Part shown: positions 1 to 10,660 of the stretch, piece after piece
Numbering within the stretch: position 1 is the stretch's first letter
How the letters are laid out: every line of letters begins with the position of its first letter
Program-made: the position numbers and the translations under genes
Notes under the pieces: generated by a model
What the model saw: only the letters and a program-made list of their open reading frames with translations
Databases searched by the model: none
Told to the model about the DNA's origin: nothing
From: Tenebrio molitor
Taxonomy: Eukaryota > Arthropoda > Insecta > Coleoptera > Tenebrionidae
Assembly: GCF_963966145.1 (NCBI RefSeq)
Contig: NC_091046.1
Location: 23,312,001-23,376,000 of the forward strand
Direction of reading: 5' to 3'
Length of the DNA: 64,000 nt

Positions 1-750
1 TGGCTTTCGGCCCGTGAATTTAAATACGACTCATGATCATGAATAAATTACTAAGCTGGGCAAATACAGAAGTTCATGGCGAGGACAGTATTATAAGAGT
101 TTAACTACGAACTATATGATCCAGTTTAGATTTGCATTGTCTCCACAATTAAATTGAACCCGACCCGAAGTCCTGGAACCTCATAGATCAGCCTGGTCTA
201 CTCCGATGGTTTAAAATAAAAAAGAAAAAGCTTCTAACAGGCCCAAAGCGTACCTCTCTTCGCGTGTCAGCTGGCCTAGTTTGGGCAGTGTTACTGGGTG
301 ACGCGGCTAATTTTGTGCTCTTATGCCGGACCACAGCTAATTAAGTGCGACGGACACTGGCGGTAGCTTCCCGAACTCGAGACCCCAAGGCACGAATGAT
401 GAATGAAAATATTTTATAATAATTTTAAAATAGCTCGCCTTGGCGAAAATCCGTTTCCCCAATCAGTAAATGCAAGCAAATCACATACTTCGCCGATAAA
501 GAGTTTAATTCAAAAATCTAAAGAGTCATGTATTCACCAAATGCTCAAAGAACATAATATAATCTTTACTTTAACACGATAAAGAACTAATGCTTGTTAG
601 ACTAGATAGATCGCGACTACAGTTACAGTATGAGAATTAGATAAATAATTTACCTTGTAAATGTAAAACACGTGGTCACAAAATAACTGCTGGAGGTACT
701 GAACGTACCTCCGGCTACTTTGGAGTTCAAATCTCGAGTGAAAACTTCTA
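1..750. other. Non-coding segment, no gene recognised
   Basis: No convincing open frame or known repeat is seen. The part around 160-400 is richer in G and C than its surroundings. A small perfect hairpin with 8-bp arms lies at 692-712 (GGAGGTAC, then a short loop, then GTACCTCC). Confidence 0.4.
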
Positions 751-1116
751 CAGGGTTATTCTAAATGATTGTAGTCGAAGTAGGCCATGCCCATGTTATT
801 ACATTTTTGCCGCTTTCATGTGAACAGTCAGTTTTGTCGCTGTCACTGTCATTTTTTAGGTGAAAAGTGCGGTGATGAGATTTTTATTTATTTTTGTTAA
901 ATTAACGATTGAATCGAGAAATATTGAGTTGTTTTGCAATTAATTTTAAAAATATTGAGTTGTTTTACACCCAATTTAACTCCCGTGTGTGAACGGTGTG
1001 TACTCACTTATTCACATCATTTTGATTTTTTTTATGTGGAGCGGCAATCATAAATTTTACATTCAGTTTTCACACCTACTTCGACTACAATCATTTAGAT
1101 AATTTAGAATAACCCT
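751..1116. mobile_element. MITE family A, copy 1
   Basis: The element is flanked by TA on both sides. Its terminal inverted repeats are about 35 bp and begin CAGGGTTATTCTAAATGATT. It has no coding capacity. Further copies lie at 25109, 25581 and 40902. Relative to those this copy is in the opposite orientation and carries a 9-bp duplication (ATAATTTAG) within the right repeat. The TA duplication and CAGGG ends fit a non-autonomous Tc1/mariner-type element. Confidence 0.85.
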
Positions 1117-1858
1117 ATATGATGCTCGTTACTGATTTTAAGTAATATGTAGGTACTTATTCTATACAAAATACATCATTATGGATGATAGTACTTTTAG
1201 GAATAAGGAGCAAGGCATAAGTAATTAATATTATTTAAATCCAATGTTGTTTTTAAATAAACATCAAAAATCTATATTTTTCAATAGAAACTGCAAATAC
1301 GTCCGCTTTTTAGAGGTACACTCTGGCAAAATTTGTGAGGTTAGGTTTGAATGTTTAAGTTTTATTTTCTTGACGATGATATTGAACAAAACACAAGTTT
1401 TCATAGCAATACCAATACCCTGTATAATGATAATTTGTCCATTTTCCTTTTCACATTTTACTACATAAATTCAACCCACAATACATTTTCAAAAAAAGAC
1501 GAACATTTTAATTTCAGTAGCCAGCTTTTTTCGGAAATATAGTGTGGGTTACATTTTAAATTACGTCAGGCTCATTGTCATTCGTGAAATATCCTATATA
1601 CAGTTACTCCTGCAGCTCTGCACTGAGGTCAGGTCAGGTCACAACACAACGTACAATGAAAATTTAAAATTGACAAGTAACGCACAGTTGATTGTTTTTC
1701 GTTCGCTCCGCTAAAAACTCAACTACTTGACCAAAGTGATCAATCAGCTCGGTACGACTTTACTTGTTACTCCCGCCGATCGCGACACCTTTTTGATATC
1801 TCTAGAACTTTGCAAATAACCGTTTCTGTTTTCCACCATAATTTTAAATCTTTAAATA
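1117..1858. other. Non-coding spacer
   Basis: AT-rich sequence between two MITEs. The open frames are short and show no recognisable domain. A direct GGTCA repeat lies at about 1627-1640. I see nothing else. Confidence 0.4.
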
Positions 1859-2348
1859 CTGGGTGCCCCAAAATTCGCGGAACAACGTAGTAGTACGTTG
1901 TTGAGTAGTTATTAAGATATCAGGTAAAAATGTTTAAAAAAATCAATCTTGTTTTTTGTAGAAGATATCGACCTATTGGTTACACTAAATGTGGCAACAT
2001 ATAAAAACATTCTATGCATCCCAATCATATCCCAATAGTCTGCAAATATTTACGCTATTTGAGGTAAAGCGAACATAAAATTACTACTTGGAAATCTTGG
2101 AAATAATGAAGAAAACAATTGCAAACTTGATCACAATCGTTCAAAATTATTAGGCCACTGGCTAGTAAAAGACAAAAAGTCAAAATCTTTTTTATTATTT
2201 AAAATAAATGAGATCAAAGTGGCACCGTTTGGGCCCGCATATCTTCAAATCTAAGAGGTATAGAATTTTTAAATTATTTTTCTCGTTATTTTCTAACATG
2301 AATTGACATTGCCTCATTGAGTTGTTCCGCGAATTTTGGGGCACCCAG
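1859..2348. mobile_element. MITE family B, copy 1
   Basis: A 490-bp element flanked by TA, with inverted ends starting CTGGGTGCCCCAAAATTCGC and ending with its complement. Copies lie at 25990-26505 and 53390-54225. The ends resemble those of the 5836-7902 element (CAGGGTGTCCCAGAACTCGC), so the two families are probably related. No transposase is visible inside. Confidence 0.85.
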
Positions 2349-2620
2349 TATAGACTTTTGTTAGGATCAGATCGAATGTACATAATTTGTTGTTGAACGA
2401 CAACTCTGGCATTGACACTATACAATACACTGACACTGACTCTATACAATAATAAAATAATTATTATCAAGAAACAAACAGAAATAAACATGAAAGAGGT
2501 AATATTATTTTGAGACCTAAATTGGGGTTGGAACGCTGTTATGTAATTGTCATGCCATGCACCTAAATTCCGTGGATCTGCTACTCCTAATAATAATTCT
2601 ACATTGGTTTGATTTCCCAA
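2195..2620 (-). CDS. Small ORF with a membrane segment, ended inside a MITE
   Basis: An ATG-started frame of 141 codons. Codons 1 to about 91 lie outside the MITE at 1859-2348; the rest is MITE sequence, so the insertion replaced the original end. The unique part has a hydrophilic N-terminus (start MGNQTNVELL) and one strongly hydrophobic stretch near residues 43-60 (FMFISVCFLIIIILLLY). I do not recognise the family. It may be a chance frame, a retroelement piece or a small membrane protein. Confidence 0.2.
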   Translation of the reverse strand: MGNQTNVELLLGVADPRNLGAWHDNYITAFQPQFRSQNNITSFMFISVCFLIIIILLLYRVSVSVLYSVNARVVVQQQIMYIRSDPNKSLYWVPQNSRNNSMRQCQFMLENNEKNNLKILYLLDLKICGPKRCHFDLIYFK

Positions 2621-3183
2621 AACTGTTCTAATTAATTAGTAATCTTCATTCGCTCTCTCTCAGTCACACATCTGGTTTCTACAACTACCTGGCTTTACCG
2701 TTACCTTGTTGTCTGTGTTTTCTACCGACTCCTTTTCTACTTTGCTTTGTTACTTTTCTAACTACAAGTGCAAACGATTCTAATTATTTTCTATGATAAA
2801 GCGCCCTGTTTCTAATTTACAATTCTTGCCCTTTAATTACAAATATGAACAAATTTGAAAATGCTAAAAAAGTCAATTAACCTAATGAACATTAATTTGG
2901 TGGTTCTCTCAATATGAAACCTGCTAACATCAAATTCGTTAATACAATTATCCCCTGATTTTAACTGGACTTTCCAAATTTTCGAACGAGTAATTTTTGC
3001 AATGTTTCTTTTCGGACGCCTACCTGCATTTTCAAAGAAAGGTTGGCACATTTCCGTCCCAAAATGAACGGTTCTTAAGATGTTTCGTTGAAATAATTTT
3101 TAAAATTAAAATACTAAATGTAGCGAACCTATCCGGACCATTACAAAATTTATATTTCAATTTTTAAATTTTCAATGATAATA
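2621..3183. other. Non-coding spacer
   Basis: AT-rich, with only short unremarkable frames. No repeat family shared with the rest of the window was noticed. Confidence 0.35.
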
Positions 3184-3358
3184 TCGGTTGTTATTTTAAA
3201 TTTCACCTCGCAGTAGGCGTTGAAGAGCCGATTGTGAACGCACCACTCGTGTAAAACGTAAGATTTAAACAGCTGATCCGTGATCCGTAACCGCACTATG
3301 CGTTCAGAATCGACACTTCAACGCCTACTTTGAAGTCGAATTTAAAAAAAACACCCGA
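3184..3358. mobile_element. MITE family C, copy 1
   Basis: A 175-bp palindromic element flanked by TA. The arms share the core GTAGGCGTTGAAG and the outer end TCGGGTGTT. A second copy at 45206-45402 has longer intact arms. There is no coding capacity. Confidence 0.75.
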
Positions 3359-5134
3359 TACTATAACAAAGTTACCCTTTTTAAAATAGCAGTAGCAGGT
3401 CGAGCAGATTTTCGGAATGACTTTGTTGAGTGAAATTTGCATAACTTGTCCGCAAAAGACGCAAAAATTGTTTTCAAGGAAAATCTCTCATCGCCTGGTA
3501 TTTGGAAAGGATTTTCGATGTTATAGACATCACTTTCATGAAATTGACAAGTATAGTAATTTTAAGCATGTAGTATAAAGTTTGTGAAATAAATTGTGCT
3601 ATTTTCTTTTTAAATTAAACCCGTCAACTTAGTGGAAGTTAAACCGAGACAAACCTAGGCTAGCTTTTGTGGAATAAACGAAGTATCGTTGGTTAACAGG
3701 TATTTAAAATTTAAATATTATTCAAATATGCCTAGTAGGTGTTGTGTAACAGGCTGTAATAGTTATTTACGAACCTAGTGCGGGAAAACGATGTTCCCGC
3801 ATGAGCGCATTTTTTTAAAGCACGAGCGACAAAGAAGGGAGTTCCTTTAATTAATGCGCGAATGAGCGAAAGATGTTTTCACGCAAGTGGCTCGTACAAC
3901 ATTGTTTGTACGGACATTAAATTTTAAAAAAATTGTTTTAATGCATTAACATAAACGAACATAAAACCAAGTAGGCAGTGACCTTTGGTTACTACAAACA
4001 ATTGCTTCACTTGACATTTCAATTTTTGTAATAATTTGTGAGTTTTGTTCGAAGATATTTGTGCAATATCCACCTATGAGTGATATTAGTGATATTTCTT
4101 GTACTCCTCCCGAGATTAGGGAAGCCGCAAATGTGGCCATATAAAATTTACTGCCAACAAAATCAAGAAAACGTTATGAGATTGTTTAAGAAAAATTTTA
4201 TAAAATAAAATCTGGTTTACAAAACGTCATTTCTCTAATTTGAATGTTGAAATTTGTACAGTGGTGTAAAGACAAAAATACCAAAAATTATACTGAAAAT
4301 CGCACGACACTTAAAAATAATAGAAAAACAGAATTCGGTGTCGTTTCTACATGTAACAATATAGAGATTTCCTGGACATTTTTTGCACCTAGCTAACCCA
4401 ACATGAAATTAATAAGTGGACATTTTTTCAGCCAATCAAAATAATTTATTTATTAAAAATCTCAATTTTTTCCCGTTGTCAAGGATAATTCTGATATACA
4501 ACTTGAATTTTTTTGTCAGAAATTTATAATTTAAGAAGCATAACGTCCGTGTCGTTGCGATTTTCTTACCGAATATGCCCACATGCATTGATTAATATCC
4601 GGAAATTTTATTCTCATGCATTTCCAGAAATAATCAATGGGGATATTATAAGGATATTATAAGTGAAAATTTCTTTTCTAGCAAAAAGTCATTATGAAAA
4701 TCCAGGGAAGTTGTATTTTATGAACTAACTTTTATTATTATCAAGACCTGTTTTTTTTTGACTGCCTTATTGAGTTTTAACAATCACAAATATATTTATT
4801 GCATTTTTAACAATCACAAAACAAGTAATCAGAGACTATGACTATGACTATGACTACGAGCACGAGAGATGTCTTTTTTTCGGTTCGTGGACGAGAGAGA
4901 GAGGTTTTTCTCGCTCGCCCTCCCCCCTTGATCGTCACTGAGTGTGGGGGTAGGGGTAGCGCCAGATTTGAAATGAGGTACAGCACGGCGCTACAGCCTT
5001 AAAGGGCCAGTGTTTTTTGCAATTTTTACATTCGAGTCGATCGGGAAAAACTCGTTGCTGATTGGGCGTTGGATGTTGGAAGCTTGACTTCCAAAGCTGT
5101 GAGTACAAAAAAGTAATTACGACTCGTCTTTAAA
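3359..5134. other. Non-coding region with a hairpin and a GACTAT microsatellite
   Basis: No gene is recognised. An imperfect palindrome with CGAGCG-like motifs lies at about 3774-3900. A short (GACTAT)n tract lies at about 4834-4857, followed by GC-richer sequence to 5000. Frames on both strands are short. Confidence 0.4.
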
Positions 5135-5509
5135 AAATGCACAAAACAATCGCGGTGTAAGTGTTTTTAAATTTCCCAAAAATGAATTGCGCAAACAAGC
5201 AATCCCTCGAAAAGACTTTATACCTTCACCGTCAAGTGTGGTCTGTCAATTACATTTTAGTTCTGATGATATCATTTATATGATAAACATTTGCAACCGA
5301 ATGGAAGCTGTAAACAATTGCTTGTAAAAAGCCCCCGATTAAAAGATGGTGCTCTTCCTAACGTGTTTCCTAATTTAGCGTCTTATCTATCAAAGCCAGC
5401 AATTAAAGAGAGAACTGGTGCAGAGTTTAGCCGTGAAACAATTTCTAAAAGGCAAAACGATGAAGTAGAGAATTTTATGAAAGCAGATATCTATCTAAAT
5501 AAAAATTAA
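5135..5509 (+). pseudogene. THAP-domain fragment, frameshifted
   Basis: Two reading frames together give the second half of a THAP zinc finger. The first carries VFKFPKNELRKQA and later VCQLHFSSDD (the C-x2-H part of the C2CH site). The second starts near 5291 and carries RLKDGALPNVFPNLASYLS, the family's conserved end (RLK..AVP.IFPN). The frame changes between about 5270 and 5310, and the first zinc-binding cysteine pair is not evident, so this is a broken copy. THAP domains occur in P-element-type transposases and in host DNA-binding proteins; I cannot tell which source applies. Confidence 0.65.
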
Positions 5510-6315
5510 ATGCTGTTCGTTGGTAAGCCCTCACTTGAGAACGGCTGAACCGATTTTGCAATTTTTTGTTAATGTTCGTATTAGTCCGAATAAGGTTTTT
5601 AGAGAAAGAAAAATTGAAAATGTTGCCCGGAAAATGGGAAAATTCGGGAAAAACTGAAAGTGCTTTTTTCTGTGTGATTTTTTTCAAGACCATAACTCAG
5701 GATTCGAACGATGGATATGCGTAATTCTTTTTATGTTTTGTTCGTTGTCGTCTTAGAAAAGTTTTCAGGAAAAAAAAATTGGAGCATATTATTGGAGATG
5801 AAGGCCGTGGTTGTTGATTCAATATCCTGGAAATACAGGGTGTCCCAGAACTCGCGGATCAAACTTGGAGTGCGTTTTCCTTGATGGTAATGAAGGTAAA
5901 AAATGTTTAGGAAAATATTCAGGGTGCAACAGCTTTTTAGTTATGAATTAATCAAATTGACCAATAGAACTCGATCTAATTTTCCCTTTACGAGAAAATT
6001 CAGTACCTTCCCTCAATTGCCAAGCAACGTGTAATTCGAATGAATAATAAAAATATTTTCAATATTTATCTGGTCGACTTATCGGAACAGACGTCAAAAG
6101 TGACAGCTCCTTTTGAAATAACCAAAAATGGGATTATTTCGCCAAAGGCAGGCGAACAAATTGTATAGAATCTTCATCAGGGAACGCAAGAAGTTTCTTC
6201 TTCCGGCAATAAATGGAATACGGTTTGTTATGACTATGACTACAGTCGAATATTCCCACTCGTGGAAATTGTATCGGTAATACCACTAGTGATCGCAGCG
6301 AATATTTTTTACAAA

Positions 6316-6498
6316 TTAATACAGCCTTGAGAATTGTTTCCAAATGGACTTACGTGTGTTTTTTGTCTTGTTGGAAAGATTTTCTTCGATTTCTGCCTTA
6401 ATTTCTTCTTCCGATTTGCTGCCAAATTGCCAAAGTTGGTTCATGGAATAATCCTCCGAATACAACTCGTAGTCCAAATTATGTAGACTATTTTTCAA
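6316..6498 (-). pseudogene. Recombinase-like coding fragment, copy 1
   Basis: A 60-codon frame that recurs with conserved protein sequence at 26565-26756 on the other strand (shared words ELYSEDYS, NQLWQF, SKSEEEI, KNTR.SIWK.FSRL). Conservation at the protein level between two copies suggests real coding origin. The pattern resembles the N-terminal helix region of Crypton/KIAA1958-type tyrosine recombinase proteins, but that is a weak guess. About 80 bp of shared non-coding sequence follows its end in both copies. Confidence 0.4.
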
Positions 6499-6639
6499 AC
6501 TGGTTTCACTTATTCAATTGTGTTTGGTAATCTCACTCGTGCTGACGCACTCGTGGATTCATTCCCAAGCACAATTGATAATTCGTGACCAGTTTGACAA
6601 ATAATCAACATAATTTGGACTACTCGTGGTATTATAATA

Positions 6640-6870
6640 CGGGGTGATCAAGAAGGACTGTTTAAGTTGGTAACACTGGATCGTATTTTAAATCGTATAA
6701 CAGGAGTAACTTCCCGTTGTTGGTGGCTTGTCGTTGTTAATGCTATACCTATATCAGATATTTGTCAAATAAACCAACAAAACATATCCAGCTGCAGTGT
6801 TATAAATAACCGAATTAAAAAATTTTCTTAATTGTACTGCCAACTTAAACAGTCCTTCTTGATCACCCGG
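6640..6870. mobile_element. MITE nested in the 5836-7902 element
   Basis: A 231-bp element with inverted ends of more than 30 bp (core GGGTGATCAAGAAGGACTG), flanked by TA. It has no coding capacity. Confidence 0.85.
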
Positions 6871-7181
6871 TATGACAATATAATTCATGTATCACGTGAT
6901 CATGAATGATCCAATGAAAACGCGTAAAGTCCTTAGTTGCATGGCTATCACAAGGATAATAAAAAACAAAAAAATTATTATCTTGTTTTCTTTCGTCGTT
7001 ACGATTTTTTATTGAAATAAATTTGTCAGTTTGACAAATAAATGAATAATTTTGTATTTCATTCATTATATTGTCTCATCGAATATAACACGTGGTATTA
7101 ATCATCGATGATATTAAAATCGTGAAATTGAAGCAGGACATTTCACTCATAATATCATCGATAATAATCATACTTTCGTAT

Positions 7182-7392
7182 CCCACCTCCACCCGGCGGC
7201 ACGGCAATTTTGCCGGAGTACATACACTATTACGGATAATACTATCAAGTAATAGTGCAGTGCTTATCAACATAATTACCGGCGTCTCGCCTCCACATTT
7301 TGACTTTTTTGTGTTTTATGTTCTGTGTCACTGTTAAGGAATTTCCTCACGATGTGACATGAGTATAATAATATACCTTTTTGAATTTCAAA
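7182..7392 (-). mobile_element. R2-type LINE, 3'-end fragment
   Basis: About 210 bp matching, in reverse, the 3' end of the LINE copies at 15920-17557 and 26848-27836, including the shared terminus rich in CCGCCGGGTGG and the last codons (EARRR then stop). It is a severely 5'-truncated insertion, as expected from target-primed reverse transcription. Confidence 0.85.
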
Positions 7393-7902
7393 ACTACTAT
7401 TATAGTTATATTATAGCCAAAAGTAGGCTATGTGTTTGAGAGTTAGATTGGAGTTGGCAGCCTGGTTTTCACAAAATTTGTGAAGTTAATGCAAGCAAAT
7501 CTAAATAGTTAACATAATATTTATATTTTATTTTCACTCCAGAAACATTTTGTTAATTAGCAATTTTATTTAAACGCAGATAACGACAATTTTGACAATA
7601 AAAGTGCAGCCAATAATCTGAATTATTAATTGAAAAACGGCCCTAGGAACCAGGATGGAGTCAACTCTCTTTAATATATACCAATTTTAATCCCAGTTTT
7701 TTAGCAGCAACATCTAGTCATTTCCTCGGAAACACATACATTTAGTAGAGTTACCTTCAGGAAGGCCCATGTGATTGGTTATTTTAAAATCTTTTTCATT
7801 TCAAAACTAACATGCTTTTCGCGTTTTTAGTTGTAGAATCCATGTCGGATTAAATATTAAAATTAGCAGTTAATGGCTGACGCGCGAGTTCTGGGACACC
7901 TG

Positions 7903-8394
7903 TATTTGATTTTTGCCGCTGTATAGCATATGGTGGTACCAAATAGAAAAACAGACGTTATGTAACTCCATTTATGACTGGTTTTTCGATTTTTACAATA
8001 AAAGGAATTTCTCTTAGGTACAGAAGACACCACATGCCATTTTATCTATTTGTAATTACAGTCTATTATCTGAAGAATACAATATGATCATTTTCAATTA
8101 GTAATACTCAATGGACTGACAATTCACATTTCCTAAGCTATCAAAACATAACTTTTCCAAACACCTTATAATGAAGATTTGGGGTAATTAAAACTAACAC
8201 ATTTTGGGGGTTTATGTCTTCTCCATGTCAACAGTACCCAGTTTTACAGAAATTGTTGAGAGTGGCCGAGTAGCCCCCATTATGTTCTAAACATTTCCTT
8301 CCTAAATCGTTTCTTTTTATTCTTAAAAATATTTTGCAGGCATTTATAGGAGTTTCATGGAAAAATATTGATTAAATTAAATTAAATTAAATGT
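7903..8394. other. Non-coding spacer
   Basis: AT-rich, with no frame or repeat that I recognise. A short TTAAA repeat occurs near 8371-8391. Confidence 0.35.
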
Positions 8395-8826
8395 CTTCGT
8401 GAGGCAGCAAACAGTGTTTCGTCCGAAAAAAATTGATGTCTAATAATGTGCAAGCAAAGTTAATATTAAAATTGTTTAATTCATTATTACGAACCTGTTA
8501 TCATTCAAATTGTTTAAAAACCAATTGCAGTATTCTAACCGCCTCTCAGAATCATCTGGTTGAAGATCTTGAAGTGTGATTTTGTATAGATACAAATTCA
8601 GGTTTTTTTCTAACATTTTCAGACAAGTGGAGAGTGGTACCTGACCTGACCTGAAGTGATAACTTCCTGAGGGATTTTTTTGGGCTTTGTTCCGTTTTTC
8701 CCACACTTTTACCTTTTTCAACACTTCCAGATGCCACAAATCTACCCACAATCCTTCTGTGTGCAATTAAATTTGCTTCCACGACGTTGTCATGTGGAAA
8801 TTTGGCGAAAAATTCTTCCTTGCAAG
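8395..8826 (-). pseudogene. Mariner-type transposase remnant (N-terminal half)
   Basis: Read on the minus strand in shifting frames, this gives EEFFAKFPHDN, RRIVGRFVASGSVEK (helix-turn-helix linker pattern), YKITLQDLQPDD and YCNWFLNNL. It ends with FFSDETLF, the region of the first catalytic Asp (S-D-E). This order matches the insect mariner-like family whose other fragments occur at 38464-39150, 43258-45106 and 58414-58675. Frameshifts and stops show it is dead. The catalytic second half is missing. Confidence 0.65.
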
Positions 8827-9061
8827 CATCTATTAAATAAACTCACTCTCCATTCTGCAGGGTACCATTTCGGTAATACGTCATCACAATGAAGGTGTTT
8901 TGCTCTACCGATAAAACCATTGCGGTTTACTAAAAAAATTACTTATTGTAAACGTACGAAAATAAATGTCTTACCGTCGCGACTTCATAACTTGATTTAA
9001 TAATTTGGCATTTGACATCTAATTTGACGCCTTCAACGGCTCGACATAGTTCGACACTATA

Positions 9062-9966
9062 CAGTGAGCGGCAAAAGTATGGAATAAATTCCTTAAAAAT
9101 TAAACAAAATTTTTTTCAAAAAAATCTTTGGACAGGTCAACTTTAGTTTATAAAAATACACGTTTTAGTACCAAAGAAAATTCCAAGCAGTCAATTGTTT
9201 TCGAGTTATGACGTCATCGATACTTTTTTTAAATGGAAACCCCCTATTTTTTTTTCTTGATTCTGATAGCCCTTTTAATTGTCTAAACGCCAGTGTAAAA
9301 ATTTTGTTATCTTACATAAGGAAATTTTTGAGAAAAAAAATAATAAAGTTGGAACAAATAAATTTTATAACGAACAAAAACAAGTCAAAAACTGTGTTAC
9401 TAAGTACTTAAAATTATGGAATTAAATGTTTGAATTGCCATCCCCCAGCTTGTTGACAATAAGCAAGTTTATGAAGAAATTCCCCCTGTTTTAGTTTTAA
9501 CCCCGCATCCAATCAAAATTAAAATTTCTATACGTTGTGTTTCTGTTAAATGAGTCATTTTCGAAAACGTTTTGTAAAACAAATAACACATACGAATGAA
9601 ATTGACAGTAACATTTGACTGTTTGATTTACCTACTTGATTTTTTGACTTGTTTTTGTTCGTCATAAAATTTATTTTTTCTAACTTTATTTTTTTTTCTC
9701 AAAAATTTCCTTATGTAAGATAACAAAATTTTTATACTGTCATTTAGACAATTAAAAGGGCTATCAGAATCAAGAAAAAAATAGGGGGTTTCCATTTAAA
9801 AAAAGTATCGATGACGTCATTACTCGAAAACAAATGACTGCTTGGAATTTTCTTTGGTACTAAAACATGTATTTTTATAAACTAAAATTGACCTGTTCAA
9901 AGATTTTTTTGAAAAAAATTTTGTTTAATTTTTAAGGAATTTATTCCATACTTTTGCCGCTCACTG
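9062..9966. mobile_element. Long foldback (inverted-repeat) element
   Basis: A 905-bp palindrome flanked by TA. The arms (about 9062-9400 and 9640-9966) are nearly identical inverted copies of more than 320 bp, starting CAGTGAGCGGCAAAAGTATG, around a loop of about 240 bp. The arms contain TGACGTCAT. Related ends occur at 19032 (reverse) and 60251. It is a non-autonomous foldback element, probably mobilised by a Tc1/mariner-type transposase given the TA flanks. Confidence 0.85.
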
Positions 9967-10072
9967 TATTATACGACACTATATATATTATAGAGGCGCA
10001 CAATTCCACAGACTCTTGATATATGTTCTAGACACTTTGTACCTCTTTAAAAAAATTTTGTTTTGTTTACAG

Positions 10073-10660
10073 GAAGCTGACATAGCTATTGCTCCCATGA
10101 CAATTACTTCTGAAAGAGAACGAGTTATTGACTTTAGTAAACCGTTTATGTCTCTGGGTATCTCGATTATGATTAAAAAACCTATGAAGCAAAAACCAGG
10201 AGTATTTAGTTTTCTAAATCCACTGTCAAAAGAAATTTGGGTTTGCGTAATATTTAGTTATATTGGTGTAAGTATTGTACTTTTTACGGTATCAAGATTT
10301 TCTCCGTATGAATGGCGCCTTCTGCATCTTACCGGAGAGCATAGAGACCCTCCAGGACAACATAATGCTCATGGTTCCATGGCCAATGATTTCACTATGC
10401 TAAATTCTTTATGGTTTTCTCTTGGTGCTTTTATGCAACAAGGCTGCGATATATCACCAAGATCTATTTCTGGGAGAATTGTTGGTGCAGTTTGGTGGTT
10501 TTTTACACTTATACTTATTTCTTCGTATACTGCAAACTTAGCAGCTTTTCTTACGGTGGAAAGAATGGTAGCTCCAATTAATTCACCAGAAGATTTGGCT
10601 TCACAAACAGAAGTAGAATATGGCACTCTTTACCATGGTGCAACATATGACTTTTTTCAA
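10073..10660 (+). CDS. Glutamate receptor exon: S1 end, M1, pore loop, M3
   Basis: The acceptor TTTACAG ends at 10072 and the donor GTAAGT starts at 10661. The exon is 588 bp, phase 0 at both ends. It encodes the end of lobe S1 (EADIAIAPMTIT, VIDFSKPF), M1, the pore loop, M3 and the start of S2 (PINSPEDLA). The SYTANLAAFL motif is intact. Confidence 0.93.

Larger units (their letters stand above)
5836..7902. mobile_element. 2.07-kb TA-flanked TIR element, composite
   Basis: The ends match as an inverted repeat (CAGGGTGTCCCAGAACTCGC and its complement near 7882) and are flanked by TA. Inside lie a recombinase-like coding fragment (6316-6498), a complete smaller MITE (6640-6870) and an R2-type LINE 3' end (7182-7392). 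It is probably a mariner-type element that accumulated insertions. No transposase was recognised in it. Confidence 0.7.

Noticed and set aside
690..745. tRNA gene suggested by GGAGTTCAAATCTC and a nearby hairpin
   Set aside because: No matching acceptor stem, D-arm or A-box at the right distance could be found.
1..10072. Search for upstream exons of the glutamate receptor
   Set aside because: No segment encodes the expected first ligand-lobe words (such as the GMVGEL region) before 10073, so the N-terminal exons must lie outside the window.
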